64,000 bases of DNA from Natrinema sp. SYSU A 869 (GTDB lineage Archaea > Halobacteriota > Halobacteria > Halobacteriales > Natrialbaceae): positions 3,162,001 through 3,226,000 of the forward strand of contig NZ_CP082249.1 of the NCBI RefSeq assembly GCF_019879105.1, written 5' to 3'. Shown one piece after another: positions 37,203 through 45,802 of the stretch. The notes under the pieces are model-generated. The model saw nothing but the letters and a program-made list of their open reading frames with translations. It made no database searches and was not told the origin of the DNA. Made by a program: the position numbers and the translations under genes. How positions within the stretch are numbered: position 1 is the first letter of the stretch; each line of letters starts with the position of its first letter.

Positions 37203-37661
37203 TCACACACGGCTCGCAACGACGACGGGGTCACCGTTCACGTCGGATCGCAGGGTCAGGGCCAGTCGCGTCGTGCCGACCCCACCGAGTTCGACCGATT
37301 CGGTGGCAGCGGGGTCGTTCCAGACGATGCGTTCCCCGATCGCCGCCTCCCGCGTCGTTCCGTCCGCGAGGACGTACCGAACGGAACTGTAGCTCTCTCG
37401 AGGCGTGATCTCGAAGTGATCGACGGACTCGGTCGTGAGCGAGCGCTGCGGCAGCGTCACGTCGACGACTCGCCGGGGTGCAGGATGGTCGTCGGGCGGG
37501 GTTTCCTCGGTTTCGGTGAGAGACGTCGCCGCATCGTCGATCGCCGCGATACTCGTCTCGACCTGCCGCTGGCTGTTCATCGATGCCCCCCGCTCGATCG
37601 CCGGGACAGCGAGCGCGATGAGTGCAATCGTGAGCACGACCGCGACGACGTACCGAATCAC
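37203..37661 (-). CDS. Small secreted or pilin-like haloarchaeal protein (DUF7311-like)
   Basis: 152 aa if started at the GTG at 37659-37661, which overlaps the TGA of the upstream gene as GTGA. A longer form could start at 37733. One N-terminal hydrophobic helix (VVAVVLTIALIALAVPAIE) is followed by a soluble beta-rich part with RRVVDVTLPQRSLTTESVDH and TTREAAIGERIVW, ending LALTLRSDVNGDPVVVASRV. It resembles an anchored pseudopilin. It is in the same operon as the coiled-coil protein upstream. Confidence 0.75.
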   Translation of the reverse strand: MIRYVVAVVLTIALIALAVPAIERGASMNSQRQVETSIAAIDDAATSLTETEETPPDDHPAPRRVVDVTLPQRSLTTESVDHFEITPRESYSSVRYVLADGTTREAAIGERIVWNDPAATESVELGGVGTTRLALTLRSDVNGDPVVVASRV

Positions 37662-38440
37662 GGTAGTCGTGCGCGAAGTGATTGCAACACGCCCTCGGTC
37701 GACCCATCGTCGCCGTCGGAGCCGTGAGCCCACTCGCGAGGCTCATCTGTCGCCATTGCCGCCTCGCTCGAGGAAGTGCCATCGGCCGATTGATCCCGAT
37801 CAACTGAGTCGGAATCGACTGCTCCGGAATCGGCTGAGTCGGCGAGCCGACGCTCGAGTACGTCCTGCGATGACTCGGTCTCGGAACCGGGAGCCATCGA
37901 CGCGGTCCAGATCGGTGGACGGTCAGCGACCGGATTCGGCTGACTCTCGCCGGGGTCGCCGTTCCCGTCGGTGGTTGGGGAAACGATTTCCGAGACGGTG
38001 TGTTCCACGAGAGGCGGACCGCTAGTCGGTTCGGTCGCAGTGATCGACGCGTCCGACGGCCCGGTCGACTCGCGATCGGTCCGGGTGGCTGGCCCGTTCG
38101 CCCCCGGCATGTCCATCCCCGGCACGTCCGTCCGGTCGTCAGCCGTGCCCTCATCGTCTCGGGGCGGTGTCAGAGCGAGCCCATCGACGTCGGTTCCGTC
38201 GACGGCTTGCTCGAGTTCATCGAGCCGGTGTTCGAGGCGACCGACGGCGGCGACCGCGACATCAGCGCGACGTTCGATGTCGTCGTTGACCGATTTGACA
38301 CTACCGATGAACCCGCTGAGCGCGTCGACCCGCCCCTCGAGATCTGCGATGCGGCGCTCGTGTGCATCGAGCCGCGCGGTGAATTCCTCGAGGTCGTCGG
38401 CGACGGACGCGATGTCGGCGAGTTCGTCTATAGTAGCCAC
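37658..38440 (-). pseudogene. Coiled-coil protein (DUF7310-like), 5' end split off by a mobile element
   Basis: 260 codons can be read from a GTG at 38438-38440. Residues 2-85 are a coiled coil (FTARLDAHERRIADLEGRVD, VGRLEHRLDELEQAVDG); the rest is acidic and disordered, ending LQSLRARLP. The GTG lies inside the 74-bp element at 38434-38507. On its other side, minus strand 38508-38585, is the lost N-terminus: an ATG at 38583-38585 followed by SDIDRIEQRLAAVEHVVVDG and a TAG at the element edge. The element therefore inserted into the gene after about codon 24. The body may still be made from the new GTG. Confidence 0.8.
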
Positions 38441-38507
38441 TGAAAATCACTGCACGCCTGATCGCACGACGGCTGTGCGATCGGCGCGTAAATAGTTTCA
38501 GTTGTTA
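38434..38507. mobile_element. 74-bp palindromic MITE-like element, copy 1
   Basis: Bounded by the direct duplication ctatag at 38428-38433 and 38508-38513. Ends are tagccactgaaa and tttcagttgtta, imperfect inverted repeats. The centre is a palindrome gatcgca...tgcgatc. Copy 2 at 57372-57445 is also exactly 74 bp, 64/74 identical, and has a different duplication (ctatcg). Too short to encode protein, so it must be moved by a transposase elsewhere. It interrupts the coiled-coil gene here. Confidence 0.85.
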
Positions 38508-38802
38508 CTATAGTTTGACGTCGCCGTCGACGACTACGTGTTCGACGGCGGCCAACCGCTGTTCGATCCGGTCGATGTCGCTCATGGCGAGCGTTGCCCG
38601 GCCTTCGTATTTAAAGCTGAGAACGGGTCTCCGATTCGAATTCGTCGATCGGTACTGTCGTGATTCGCGGGCCAAACAACTGTTTTCCCGGAGTAAATAG
38701 ATTGTTCAGTCGTCCGATTCCGCTGAATTCACCGTAATCTATCGAAACGGTGGACCCGGTATTTGCGTCGTCGCCGTCAAGGAACCACTCTCAGTGAGTT
38801 CG

Positions 38803-39078
38803 ATGGTGAGTCCTCCCTCCCTCTCCGATCAGCGGTCCGCCGATTCGAATCCGCCGAACGACTACCGCGACGACGATCACGGCGCGCTCGAGCGCGCAGC
38901 ACCGGGGCTCGCGACCCCGATCCGCGCCGCGGGGTTCTGGGTGGCGATCGCCATGCCGATTCTGTACCTCCCCCTGCTCGCGACCGGACTCTCGTCCTCG
39001 CTCGACGGCATTCTGTTTCTTGGCTTGCTCATCGGCAACCTCCTCGCGCTCTACGTCGGCCACTCACATCGCCGGTAG
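38803..39078 (+). CDS. Small membrane protein, 91 aa
   Basis: From the ATG at 38803; a GTG at 38794 would add three residues. The first 40 residues are polar and acidic. Two hydrophobic helices follow (FWVAIAMPILYLPLLATG and GILFLGLLIGNLLALYVG), ending HSHRR. It lies tail to tail with the DMT transporter gene. No family name is given. Confidence 0.7.
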   Translation: MVSPPSLSDQRSADSNPPNDYRDDDHGALERAAPGLATPIRAAGFWVAIAMPILYLPLLATGLSSSLDGILFLGLLIGNLLALYVGHSHRR

Positions 39079-39087
39079 CGGCGCAGA

Positions 39088-40014
39088 TTACTCGCTTGAG
39101 CCACGCGACTGGACGTGGCTGAATTCCCGTCGGATCGCCCGCCGCTTGACGAGGAGAAAACCGATTGCGATGAGGCCGAACCCGGCGAACGTCTCGGTAT
39201 TGACGACTTCGCGGAGATAGAGCCAGCCGACGACCGCGGTGACGATCGGTGCGACATAGGAGACCATGTTGATCTCGACGGCACCTAGTCGCTCGAGCAG
39301 GTCGAAATAGATGAGGAAACCGATCGCGCTCGCGCCCAGCGACAGGTAGGCAAGCGCGCCGATCGCCTCAGGGCGGATCCATGCAGCCGGCTCGAGCGGT
39401 TCGCCGATCGCGAGGCTCACGAGGTGCATGACGACCGCGCCGCCGAGCATCGACCAGGCCTCCATCGTCTCGATCGGGAGCGAGGCGTCGAGTCGACGAG
39501 TGAGGACGCTACCGAGTGCGAACGCCGCCGCGGCACAGAAGACGAGGCCCTTCGCCACTGCGTCGGTAGCCAGAAGATTGGCCGGGTCGGGCTGGACAAT
39601 GACAGCGACGCCTCCGAGGCCGACGACGATGCCGACGATGCCGACCGGCGAGAGTGCGTCCGAGGGGACCAGCAGCCGCGCGAACCCGGTGCTCAGGACG
39701 GGCGAGAGACTCACCAGGATCGCCGCCGCCGCGGCCGTCGTGTTTTGCTGTCCGACAAACAGAAACGCGTGGTAGGCCGCGATTAAGAGGACGGCACCGA
39801 CGGCGACCTGTGTCCACTCGACTTGGCCGCGGGGCAGCCAGTTATCGACGGCATACACCGCGTAGCCGAGCATCAGGAGACCGGCGATATCGTAGCGCAG
39901 TGCCGCAAACAGAACCGGCGGGATATAGGAGAGGCCGGCACTGATCGCGACGAAGGCGGATCCCCATAGCGTTGCGAGCACCAGGAAGAGCGCGAGGTTT
40001 CGATACCGGCTCAC
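39088..40014 (-). CDS. EamA/DMT superfamily transporter
   Basis: 308 aa with ten predicted helices in two EamA repeats. The first begins LALFLVLATLWGSAFVAISA and the second LVFCAAAAFALGSVLTRRLD. VSYVAPIVTAVVGWLYLREVV is typical of the last part. Such carriers export or import metabolites (amino acids, nucleosides). The substrate is unknown. Monocistronic. Confidence 0.93.
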   Translation of the reverse strand: MSRYRNLALFLVLATLWGSAFVAISAGLSYIPPVLFAALRYDIAGLLMLGYAVYAVDNWLPRGQVEWTQVAVGAVLLIAAYHAFLFVGQQNTTAAAAAILVSLSPVLSTGFARLLVPSDALSPVGIVGIVVGLGGVAVIVQPDPANLLATDAVAKGLVFCAAAAFALGSVLTRRLDASLPIETMEAWSMLGGAVVMHLVSLAIGEPLEPAAWIRPEAIGALAYLSLGASAIGFLIYFDLLERLGAVEINMVSYVAPIVTAVVGWLYLREVVNTETFAGFGLIAIGFLLVKRRAIRREFSHVQSRGSSE

Positions 40015-40155
40015 GGTAGCTCTCTCGATGGGGATATCCTATGCATTTCGGTTCGAAATGACTACAGCGTCGAGCAAGCTGCCGATTCGCTCGTCAAAAG
40101 GAGGGGGGAGGGGAGTGGAAGGATTTGGCAGCTGAGTCCGTATCAGTCGAACGGC

Positions 40156-40521
40156 TCAGAGTGGGGGTCGTTCGCGAATCTCGGGTTTCTCTTCGGTCTG
40201 TCTGAACTGCTCGAGTAGCGGTTTGATGTCGTCGAACCCCTCCGCGAGCACGATATCGCCGCTCCGCAGGTCGTACTCGATGATGTCGTAGTCCTCGAGT
40301 CGCGGCAGGTGGTTGTGGACGAGCGAGACATAGATACGCTGTCTCACCTCCTTGTCGATCGTTTTGGCGTGGGCATCGAGCTCCCAGACCGCGACCTGCC
40401 TGATGAGATCCTCGAGGTTCGCGGTCCGATCATCCGCGAGCTGGTAGAGCAGAAATCGCCGTTCGGACTCCGCGAGAAGGGAACAGGCTGCTTCCATCCG
40501 GTCGGCGTTCGTCTGATTCAT
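40156..40521 (-). CDS. Haloarchaeal winged-helix protein (DUF7344-like)
   Basis: 121 aa. ACSLLAESERRFLLYQLADD, then VSLVHNHLPRLEDYDIIEYD and LRSGDIVLAEG give the same winged-helix pattern as the gene at 18685-19044. Probably a DNA-binding regulator. It stands alone between intergenic regions of 140 and 270 bases. Confidence 0.85.
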   Translation of the reverse strand: MNQTNADRMEAACSLLAESERRFLLYQLADDRTANLEDLIRQVAVWELDAHAKTIDKEVRQRIYVSLVHNHLPRLEDYDIIEYDLRSGDIVLAEGFDDIKPLLEQFRQTEEKPEIRERPPL

Positions 40522-40795
40522 ACTTTTTCAATGTACCCAGTGGTATTACTCCTGCTGCCAACACAGATTGGGTCCTGAACGCTCGGCCGCGTCCCCAATT
40601 TCACTGCGCCGCTTATTCGGGCGCTATATACCCTGCTTTACGGATGTACGTCGTTTTAGTTGGCTGCTTTGACGGTTCGTTCCAAGTGAATAACTCTGGA
40701 ATGAGACTGTGTCGTACGGACCGCTCCCCTGGACTATATTGGCATTTGTTATCACGGACGACATGATTAAGTAGGTAACCGGCCTACAAACTCCC

Positions 40796-41431
40796 ATGGC
40801 CGCTCACGGCCGGTCCGCACTGCGGGATCTGTTCGACGAGTCGCCCACGCCTCACATCGCCCACCCCCCTCGAACCCATCACCGTGACTTCTACGTCGCT
40901 ACCGACGGGTCCTTCCGGGGAACGGGCGGCGGGCTGGGTGCCGTTATCGAAACGCGCGACGGCACCCGCGTCGCACGCGTCGCGACCACGGATACGCCGC
41001 CGGACAACAATGTTGCGGAGTATCGAGCCCTCCACCTTGGACTCGACGTCCTCGCAGCGCGAGCGCCGCGAGACGCCGCCGTCGGCGTCCTCATCGACCA
41101 CGACGCGCTCGCTAGTAACGTCAACAGCGCCATCCTCGCGACGAAGCATCCGGACGGAAAATCGCCGCGTCCCGTCTCCGTCCCGACCGCGACGGAGTAT
41201 CACTGGCGCGGGATTCGGGCCCGACTCAGCGGGTTCGACGAGGTACGGGCCGCACGGATCGATAGCGATCAGAATCCTGCCCATCCGCTCGCGAACGCGC
41301 CGAACCAGTACCGTCATGTCAACCGCGAACCCGACCGCTGTGTCCTCCCCGAAACCCCTGAGCCGAGCGCCGGCGAGTTCCCGCCGCCGTCCCGAGCCGA
41401 TCGCAACGGCGGCGGTCGCGCCTCCGACTGA
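40796..41431 (+). CDS. rnhA: RNase H-like (type 1) protein
   Basis: 211 aa. The first acidic residue is in YVATDGSFRGTGGGLGAV, the glutamate in NNVAEYRALHLGLDVLA, and the second aspartate in VGVLIDHDALASN. The fourth position, usually an Asp, falls in NPAHPLANAPNQY and is not evident. A 30-residue N-terminal extension precedes the domain and an Arg/Pro/Gly-rich tail follows it. It probably removes RNA from RNA-DNA hybrids, but activity should be treated as likely rather than certain. Upstream AT-rich promoter (gattaagtag) near 40763. Confidence 0.85.
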   Translation: MAAHGRSALRDLFDESPTPHIAHPPRTHHRDFYVATDGSFRGTGGGLGAVIETRDGTRVARVATTDTPPDNNVAEYRALHLGLDVLAARAPRDAAVGVLIDHDALASNVNSAILATKHPDGKSPRPVSVPTATEYHWRGIRARLSGFDEVRAARIDSDQNPAHPLANAPNQYRHVNREPDRCVLPETPEPSAGEFPPPSRADRNGGGRASD

Positions 41432-41508
41432 TCGCCGGATGGCACCGTCCCGGCCGCAGGTCGGTCGGAACCGCCATCGTTTCTCACCGCTCGAGCAAAT
41501 CCTCTCCG

Positions 41509-41967
41509 ATGAGTCTCCGCGTCGCGGTCGCCGCCCCGTTCATCCAGAACGGCACCCGTCGCCTCAAGGAAAACGAGTTCGTCGTCGCCCTCTCGCTCGA
41601 TCGGGACTGGTTCTCCCCCGATCAGGCCAAGCGGCTGATCGATGTCGCTACGGGCGAGGGACTCCTCGAGCGCGGCGACGACGGTCTCGCGGTCACGTTC
41701 GACCCCGCCGAGGTGACGGTCCCGGAAGATTTCGTCCCCGAGGAGGACCTCCTGCAAGAACGCTCGGCATTCGAACGCGTCCTCGATTCGCTGGTCGCCG
41801 AGGGCATGGAGAAACACGAGGCGGTCGGTGCGATCAATACCGTCCAACAGGAACTCGGGCTGACGATCGAGGCCGCTGCAGTGATCTATGCCCGTCGCGA
41901 AGGGATCACTGTCGATGATCTTGCACCGATCGCCCGGGCAGCCGTGCTCGACACCGAAGACGACTAA
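41509..41967 (+). CDS. DUF2240 family protein
   Basis: 152 aa from the ATG at 41509. It has the archaeal DUF2240 pattern: SLRVAVAAPFIQNGTRRLKE, then FVVALSLDRDWFSPDQAKRL, GEGLLERGDDGLAVTFDP, and a helical end with AINTVQQELGLTIEAAAVIY. The N-terminal half looks like a winged helix. Function unknown. Followed after 23 bases by another small haloarchaeal gene in the same direction. Confidence 0.9.
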   Translation: MSLRVAVAAPFIQNGTRRLKENEFVVALSLDRDWFSPDQAKRLIDVATGEGLLERGDDGLAVTFDPAEVTVPEDFVPEEDLLQERSAFERVLDSLVAEGMEKHEAVGAINTVQQELGLTIEAAAVIYARREGITVDDLAPIARAAVLDTEDD

Positions 41968-41990
41968 TCCCGCCGACCCGACCCACGGGT

Positions 41991-42383
41991 ATGGTCGAGG
42001 ACCGGATCACCGACGGTCGCCGGATTGCTGAACTTCTCTCGAGCGAAATCGACGGCCGTGAGGACGGCGAACTCGCACGCTTTGCCGTCACTAACGCCGA
42101 TCGAGACGTCGAGCCGACGGCCGACGGCGCTCGCGCTTATGACGTCACCCGCCGCGACGAGCGGATCGCTCGCGCGTTCATCCACGACGACAGGGCCCAC
42201 CTCGAGTTCGAGGCGGGTCAGGACGCAGCGGCCGAGACGGCGTCGGACATCGGCCTCCGAGTGCGTCCGAAGGCGACGCAGCCGCCGAAAACGCTCGTCT
42301 TTGTCGAGAGTGGAGCCGAGGTCAAGCGAGCGACGGACGTGTTACAGACCGTGAGCCAGCGGCTCGAGGAAACTGAGTCGTAA
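41991..42383 (+). CDS. Conserved haloarchaeal hypothetical protein
   Basis: 130 aa. Begins VEDRITDGRRIAELLSSEID and ends with TLVFVESGAEVKRATDVLQT and a helical tail. Beta-rich in the middle (YDVTRRDERIARAFIHDD, AHLEFEAGQDAA). Probably co-transcribed with the DUF2240 gene, 23 bases upstream. No domain recognised. Confidence 0.75.
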   Translation: MVEDRITDGRRIAELLSSEIDGREDGELARFAVTNADRDVEPTADGARAYDVTRRDERIARAFIHDDRAHLEFEAGQDAAAETASDIGLRVRPKATQPPKTLVFVESGAEVKRATDVLQTVSQRLEETES

Positions 42384-42511
42384 TCGCGGAACGTACGGGG
42401 TGGGTAATCGACGTGCGGTGGCACGCGCTAGCTCACTGTGAGTCACTGGCGAACCGCGGCATAGACACGTTCGAGGTCTGTACGAGCCGGCGAGCAAAGG
42501 TCTAGCAGCGT

Positions 42512-43294
42512 CTACGGCCCTTCTTCACCGACGTACGAGATCTCGATACGATGGGAGAGACGATAGATGAGAGAGAGACCGATTATCGGACCGAACAGCG
42601 AGAGAACGATACCGTAGAACGGACCCAGCGGTGCGGGCTCGTTTCGATCGGTCCGATAGACGCGGTAATACGTGTCATCGTCGACGCGAACCGGTGTCTG
42701 TGGAATCTCAGCCTCGTGGTCCGCGGAAGCGGTCCCTTGTCTGGCGGCTTCGACGACGACCGACGGGGCATCGACGTTCTCGGTCGTGGCATCTATCGAG
42801 ACATCGCGGAGCGCGTCCGTCGCCGAGGCCGACTCGAGTGTCAGATCGACCCGATATAGTCCGTTCTCGTTTTGAACCGTCCGATTCGCAGCATAGGTCG
42901 GCTCGTAGACGGACCCGTTACTCTGAACGTACCGATATCGGTCGATACCTATGTCAAACGCGGGAGACGGGAGAGACGGATTACTCGTGTACACCTCGGT
43001 CGGGATCGTGGCGTTTGCGACGAGTTGTCGCTCGAACGCGCACAACCGGATATCCTGAGGGACCGAACAACCGATATCCTCGCTCAGGTGTGTGTTAAAC
43101 AGCTTCAACCGCGGGTCGCCAGCATACGTGATCCCGTCCTCGTCGTCAACGATGACTTCCGCGCGCTCGTACGTGTACGTCGTCTCCGAAATGTTCGTTG
43201 CCGAGACTCCGACGGGAGTGGCGAGAAAAACAAGCGCAACGACCGCCAACAAGAGATCTCGACGAAACGGAGTGAGAAAGCCGTTGGAAGGCAT
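42512..43294 (-). CDS. Exported membrane-anchored protein of unknown function
   Basis: 260 aa. The N-terminus has a Sec-type signal (RRDLLLAVVALVFLATPVGVSA). The extracytoplasmic part is Thr/Ser/Asn-rich with two Cys (IGCSVPQDIRLCAFERQ), likely a disulfide. A C-terminal membrane helix (FYGIVLSLFGPIIGLSLIY) is followed by a short cytoplasmic end. Its base composition is more AT-rich than that of its neighbours. Possibly a surface-associated protein. No family recognised. Confidence 0.7.
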   Translation of the reverse strand: MPSNGFLTPFRRDLLLAVVALVFLATPVGVSATNISETTYTYERAEVIVDDEDGITYAGDPRLKLFNTHLSEDIGCSVPQDIRLCAFERQLVANATIPTEVYTSNPSLPSPAFDIGIDRYRYVQSNGSVYEPTYAANRTVQNENGLYRVDLTLESASATDALRDVSIDATTENVDAPSVVVEAARQGTASADHEAEIPQTPVRVDDDTYYRVYRTDRNEPAPLGPFYGIVLSLFGPIIGLSLIYRLSHRIEISYVGEEGP

Positions 43295-43492
43295 GATTTA
43301 TTGATCATTTCTCTAATGTCAAAAGTATATACATTGTGTTTGTCTGAATGGAAGTGAGAGACGATTTCCCTTTTGCATCGCCTCTCGAGACACTCGTGGA
43401 TTATTGAACGACTGAGTCAGCCTCGCCTCTAGGATGCGTAGCAGGAAGAGACTGTCCGCTCCGGATGAGGCGGCTATCAACGGGCGTTCGTT

Positions 43493-44152
43493 TCACTCGA
43501 GATCCGCGACGATCTCCGGAAGCAGAGCCGCGATCTCGGTCTGCTCGACGTGGGCGACGGCGCGGGGATCGGGTCCGGGTCCGTCCTCGAGCAGCACCTG
43601 AATCGCTCGCAGTCCGGCCTCGGTTGCGCCCCGAACGTCGGCTTCGATCTCGTCGCCGACATAGACCGCATCGGCGGGGTCAACGCCGAGTTCGCCGACG
43701 ATTGCCTCGAACGCCCGCGGATCGGGTTTGCCAGCCTCGAGTTCGCCCGTTACGAGCGCGGCGTCGAAGGCATCCGTCCAGCCCAGCGTCTCGAGTTTGT
43801 CCCGCTGGGCGCGGACGGGGCCGTTGGTGAGCAGGCCGACCCGATACTTGCCATGCAGGCCGGCGAGCATGGCCTCGACGCCCGGTAGCGGCTCGAGGTC
43901 CTCGGAAATCGTCTCGCGGTAGGCCGTCGCGACGGCAGCCGGGTCGGCGTCGCTTTCGCTGTCTTTGAGCAGGTCGGCGAAAATCGGCTCGCGCGTTTCA
44001 CTAGTGAGATTTCGTCGGTGTGCTTCGAGGTACGACTCGCGCGTCAGCGAGGGCGCACCCGTTGCGGTCGTGGCCTCCTCGAGGATGGTCGCTCGATCCC
44101 GTCGGGGGACGGCGAGCGTGTAATCGAGATCGAAGACGACCGCTTGTGGCAT
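43493..44152 (-). CDS. HAD-family hydrolase
   Basis: 219 aa. HAD motif I is VVFDLDYTLAVPR, motif II in VGLLTNGPVRAQRD, motif III/IV in GKPDPRAFEAIV and YVGDEIEADVRGATEAGL. It has the small helical cap of subfamily IA. A phosphatase of unknown small-molecule substrate. Stands upstream of mgsA on the other side, separated by about 130 bases. Confidence 0.92.
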   Translation of the reverse strand: MPQAVVFDLDYTLAVPRRDRATILEEATTATGAPSLTRESYLEAHRRNLTSETREPIFADLLKDSESDADPAAVATAYRETISEDLEPLPGVEAMLAGLHGKYRVGLLTNGPVRAQRDKLETLGWTDAFDAALVTGELEAGKPDPRAFEAIVGELGVDPADAVYVGDEIEADVRGATEAGLRAIQVLLEDGPGPDPRAVAHVEQTEIAALLPEIVADLE

Positions 44153-44287
44153 AGGTGTGTCAGGGTGCTCGAGCCGGTTGAAGCTATCCCTTCCGAGTGG
44201 CCTGCCGCATCCGCTCAGTCGTCAGCCGGCTGCGGGATTCCGTCCCGTCCCCGTTCGTCGAGACTCATCTCGCTGACGGGCAGCAGT

Positions 44288-44656
44288 CTACTCTGCCAGC
44301 CCCTCGATGAGAAACTCCGCGGAAGCGAGGTTCGTCGCGAGCGCCGTATCGTGGACGTCACAGATCCGTAGCAGCGCCGAGATGTCGGGCTCGTGGGGCT
44401 GGGCTCGCAACGGATCTCGGAGGAAGACCACACCATTGAGTTTCTCTTCCGCGACCTCCGAACCGATCATCAGGTCGCCGCCGAGCGGTCCCGACTCCTT
44501 GCGCTCGATATCGAGGCTGGTCTCGTCTATCAGCCGTTTTCCGGTCGTGCCGGTCGCAATCAGGTCGTACGCTCGCAATTGGTCCTCGTGGGCCTGTGCG
44601 AACTCGATGAGATCCGGCTTCTTCTCGTCGTGGGCGATCAACGCGACGCGTGTCAT
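44288..44656 (-). CDS. mgsA: Methylglyoxal synthase
   Basis: 122 aa. ALIAHDEKKPDLIEFAQAHE, LIATGTTGKRL, the catalytic region SGPLGGDLMIG, FLRDPLRAQPHEPDISALLR and CDVHDTALATNLASAE are all typical. It converts dihydroxyacetone phosphate to methylglyoxal and phosphate, a bypass of lower glycolysis. Monocistronic. Haloarchaea are known to carry mgsA and to form methylglyoxal from DHAP. Confidence 0.97.
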   Translation of the reverse strand: MTRVALIAHDEKKPDLIEFAQAHEDQLRAYDLIATGTTGKRLIDETSLDIERKESGPLGGDLMIGSEVAEEKLNGVVFLRDPLRAQPHEPDISALLRICDVHDTALATNLASAEFLIEGLAE

Positions 44657-44757
44657 ACCGATCCATCGGCCCCGTGGGAAATAAGCGCTCGTCTACAGGA
44701 CAGTCGCTCCTGTCGGTGGTCCGGCAACGCTCGACGAGAGTTGACTTCGATTTCGGG

Positions 44758-45459
44758 TCAGAACTCCTCGACATGGGGTCGAACGTCTAACTCGAGTGTC
44801 CATGCCGACCGGTCCTGGGTGACGAGGTGCCAGTATGAGTCGGCGATCGCGTCTGGGTCGAGGTAGTCGTCCTCGTCGCGGTCGGGCTGTAATTCCCGGA
44901 CCTCCGGGGTTTCGATCTGGCCGTCGATCACGACGTGGGCGACGTGAATACCGTCGGGACCGAGTTCGCGGGCCATCGACTCGGCCATCCCGCGAACCGC
45001 GAACTTGGCCGCGCTGAATCCGAGTGCACCGCCGCGGCCGCGGACCGCCGACGTTGCGCCAGTAAAGATGATCGTTCCGCCATCGTCGTCGAGCATATCG
45101 TCGACGGCCTCCTGTGAACACAGCAGGGACCCGTAAGCCGATGTCCGCCACGCCCGTTCGAACTGGTCCGGTGAAATCCCCTGCAGTCCCGTCCAGGAAC
45201 CGCCACTGGCGTGATTGACGAGGATATCCGCGGGGCCGAACGCGTCGCGAACCGCCCGGAAGCCCGCCTCGACTGCCTCGGGATCCGTGATATCCGTCGG
45301 GACAGCGAGTGCATCGTCGCCCAGATCGGATTTCAGTTCCTCGAGGTAGTCCGTCGACCGAGCGAACAGTCCTACCTGACAGCCTTCGTCGACGAATTTC
45401 CGGGCAAGCGATTCTCCGAGACCGGGACCGACGCCGGCGATCACTGCTGTGTGCGCCAT
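44758..45459 (-). CDS. Atypical SDR oxidoreductase with Phe in place of the catalytic Tyr
   Basis: 233 aa from the ATG at 45457-45459. The nucleotide loop is AVIAGVGPGLGESLARKF, a variant of TGxxxGxG. The active-site region reads IIFTGATSAVRGRGGALG then FSAAKFAVRGMAESMARELG: the YxxxK motif is FxxxK, so the usual Tyr is missing while the Lys remains. This fits a subgroup of SDR proteins with GVGPGLG loops. It ends with an acidic tail. Oxidoreductase activity is uncertain. Confidence 0.85.
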   Translation of the reverse strand: MAHTAVIAGVGPGLGESLARKFVDEGCQVGLFARSTDYLEELKSDLGDDALAVPTDITDPEAVEAGFRAVRDAFGPADILVNHASGGSWTGLQGISPDQFERAWRTSAYGSLLCSQEAVDDMLDDDGGTIIFTGATSAVRGRGGALGFSAAKFAVRGMAESMARELGPDGIHVAHVVIDGQIETPEVRELQPDRDEDDYLDPDAIADSYWHLVTQDRSAWTLELDVRPHVEEF

Positions 45460-45580
45460 GGGACGAGAGACGGCCGCGGTTCCCAAAATGTTGTCCGGGG
45501 ACTCCCACATGAACACGAGGGCACCGCTCGCGGTCGTCGTCGGCAGAATCGTCTTTTGGTTCGAGCGGCAACCCTCCGAT

Positions 45581-45793
45581 ATGGAACGACAGACAATCTC
45601 CGTCAGCGGCATGTCCTGTGATGGCTGCGAACGCACCATCGAAAGCGCTCTGACGACCCTCGAGGAGGTCTCTCGAGTCGAGGCCGATCACGAGAACGAG
45701 CGCGTCGAGGTCGTCGTCGACGAGGGCATCACGGAGGACGACCTCCACGCGGCCATTCGGGAGGCCGGCTACGAAGTCCCCGGAACCGCGTAA
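45581..45793 (+). CDS. Heavy-metal-associated (CopZ-like) copper chaperone
   Basis: 70 aa from the ATG at 45581. The metal site is MSCDGCERTIE (CxxC) in a beta-alpha-beta-beta-alpha-beta ferredoxin-like fold, complete to IREAGYEVPG. It binds Cu(I) and hands it to a P-type ATPase. It lies tail to tail with the ATPase gene (10 bases between stops), a convergent pair rather than an operon. Confidence 0.93.
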   Translation: MERQTISVSGMSCDGCERTIESALTTLEEVSRVEADHENERVEVVVDEGITEDDLHAAIREAGYEVPGTA

Positions 45794-45802
45794 CGACGCC
45801 GA

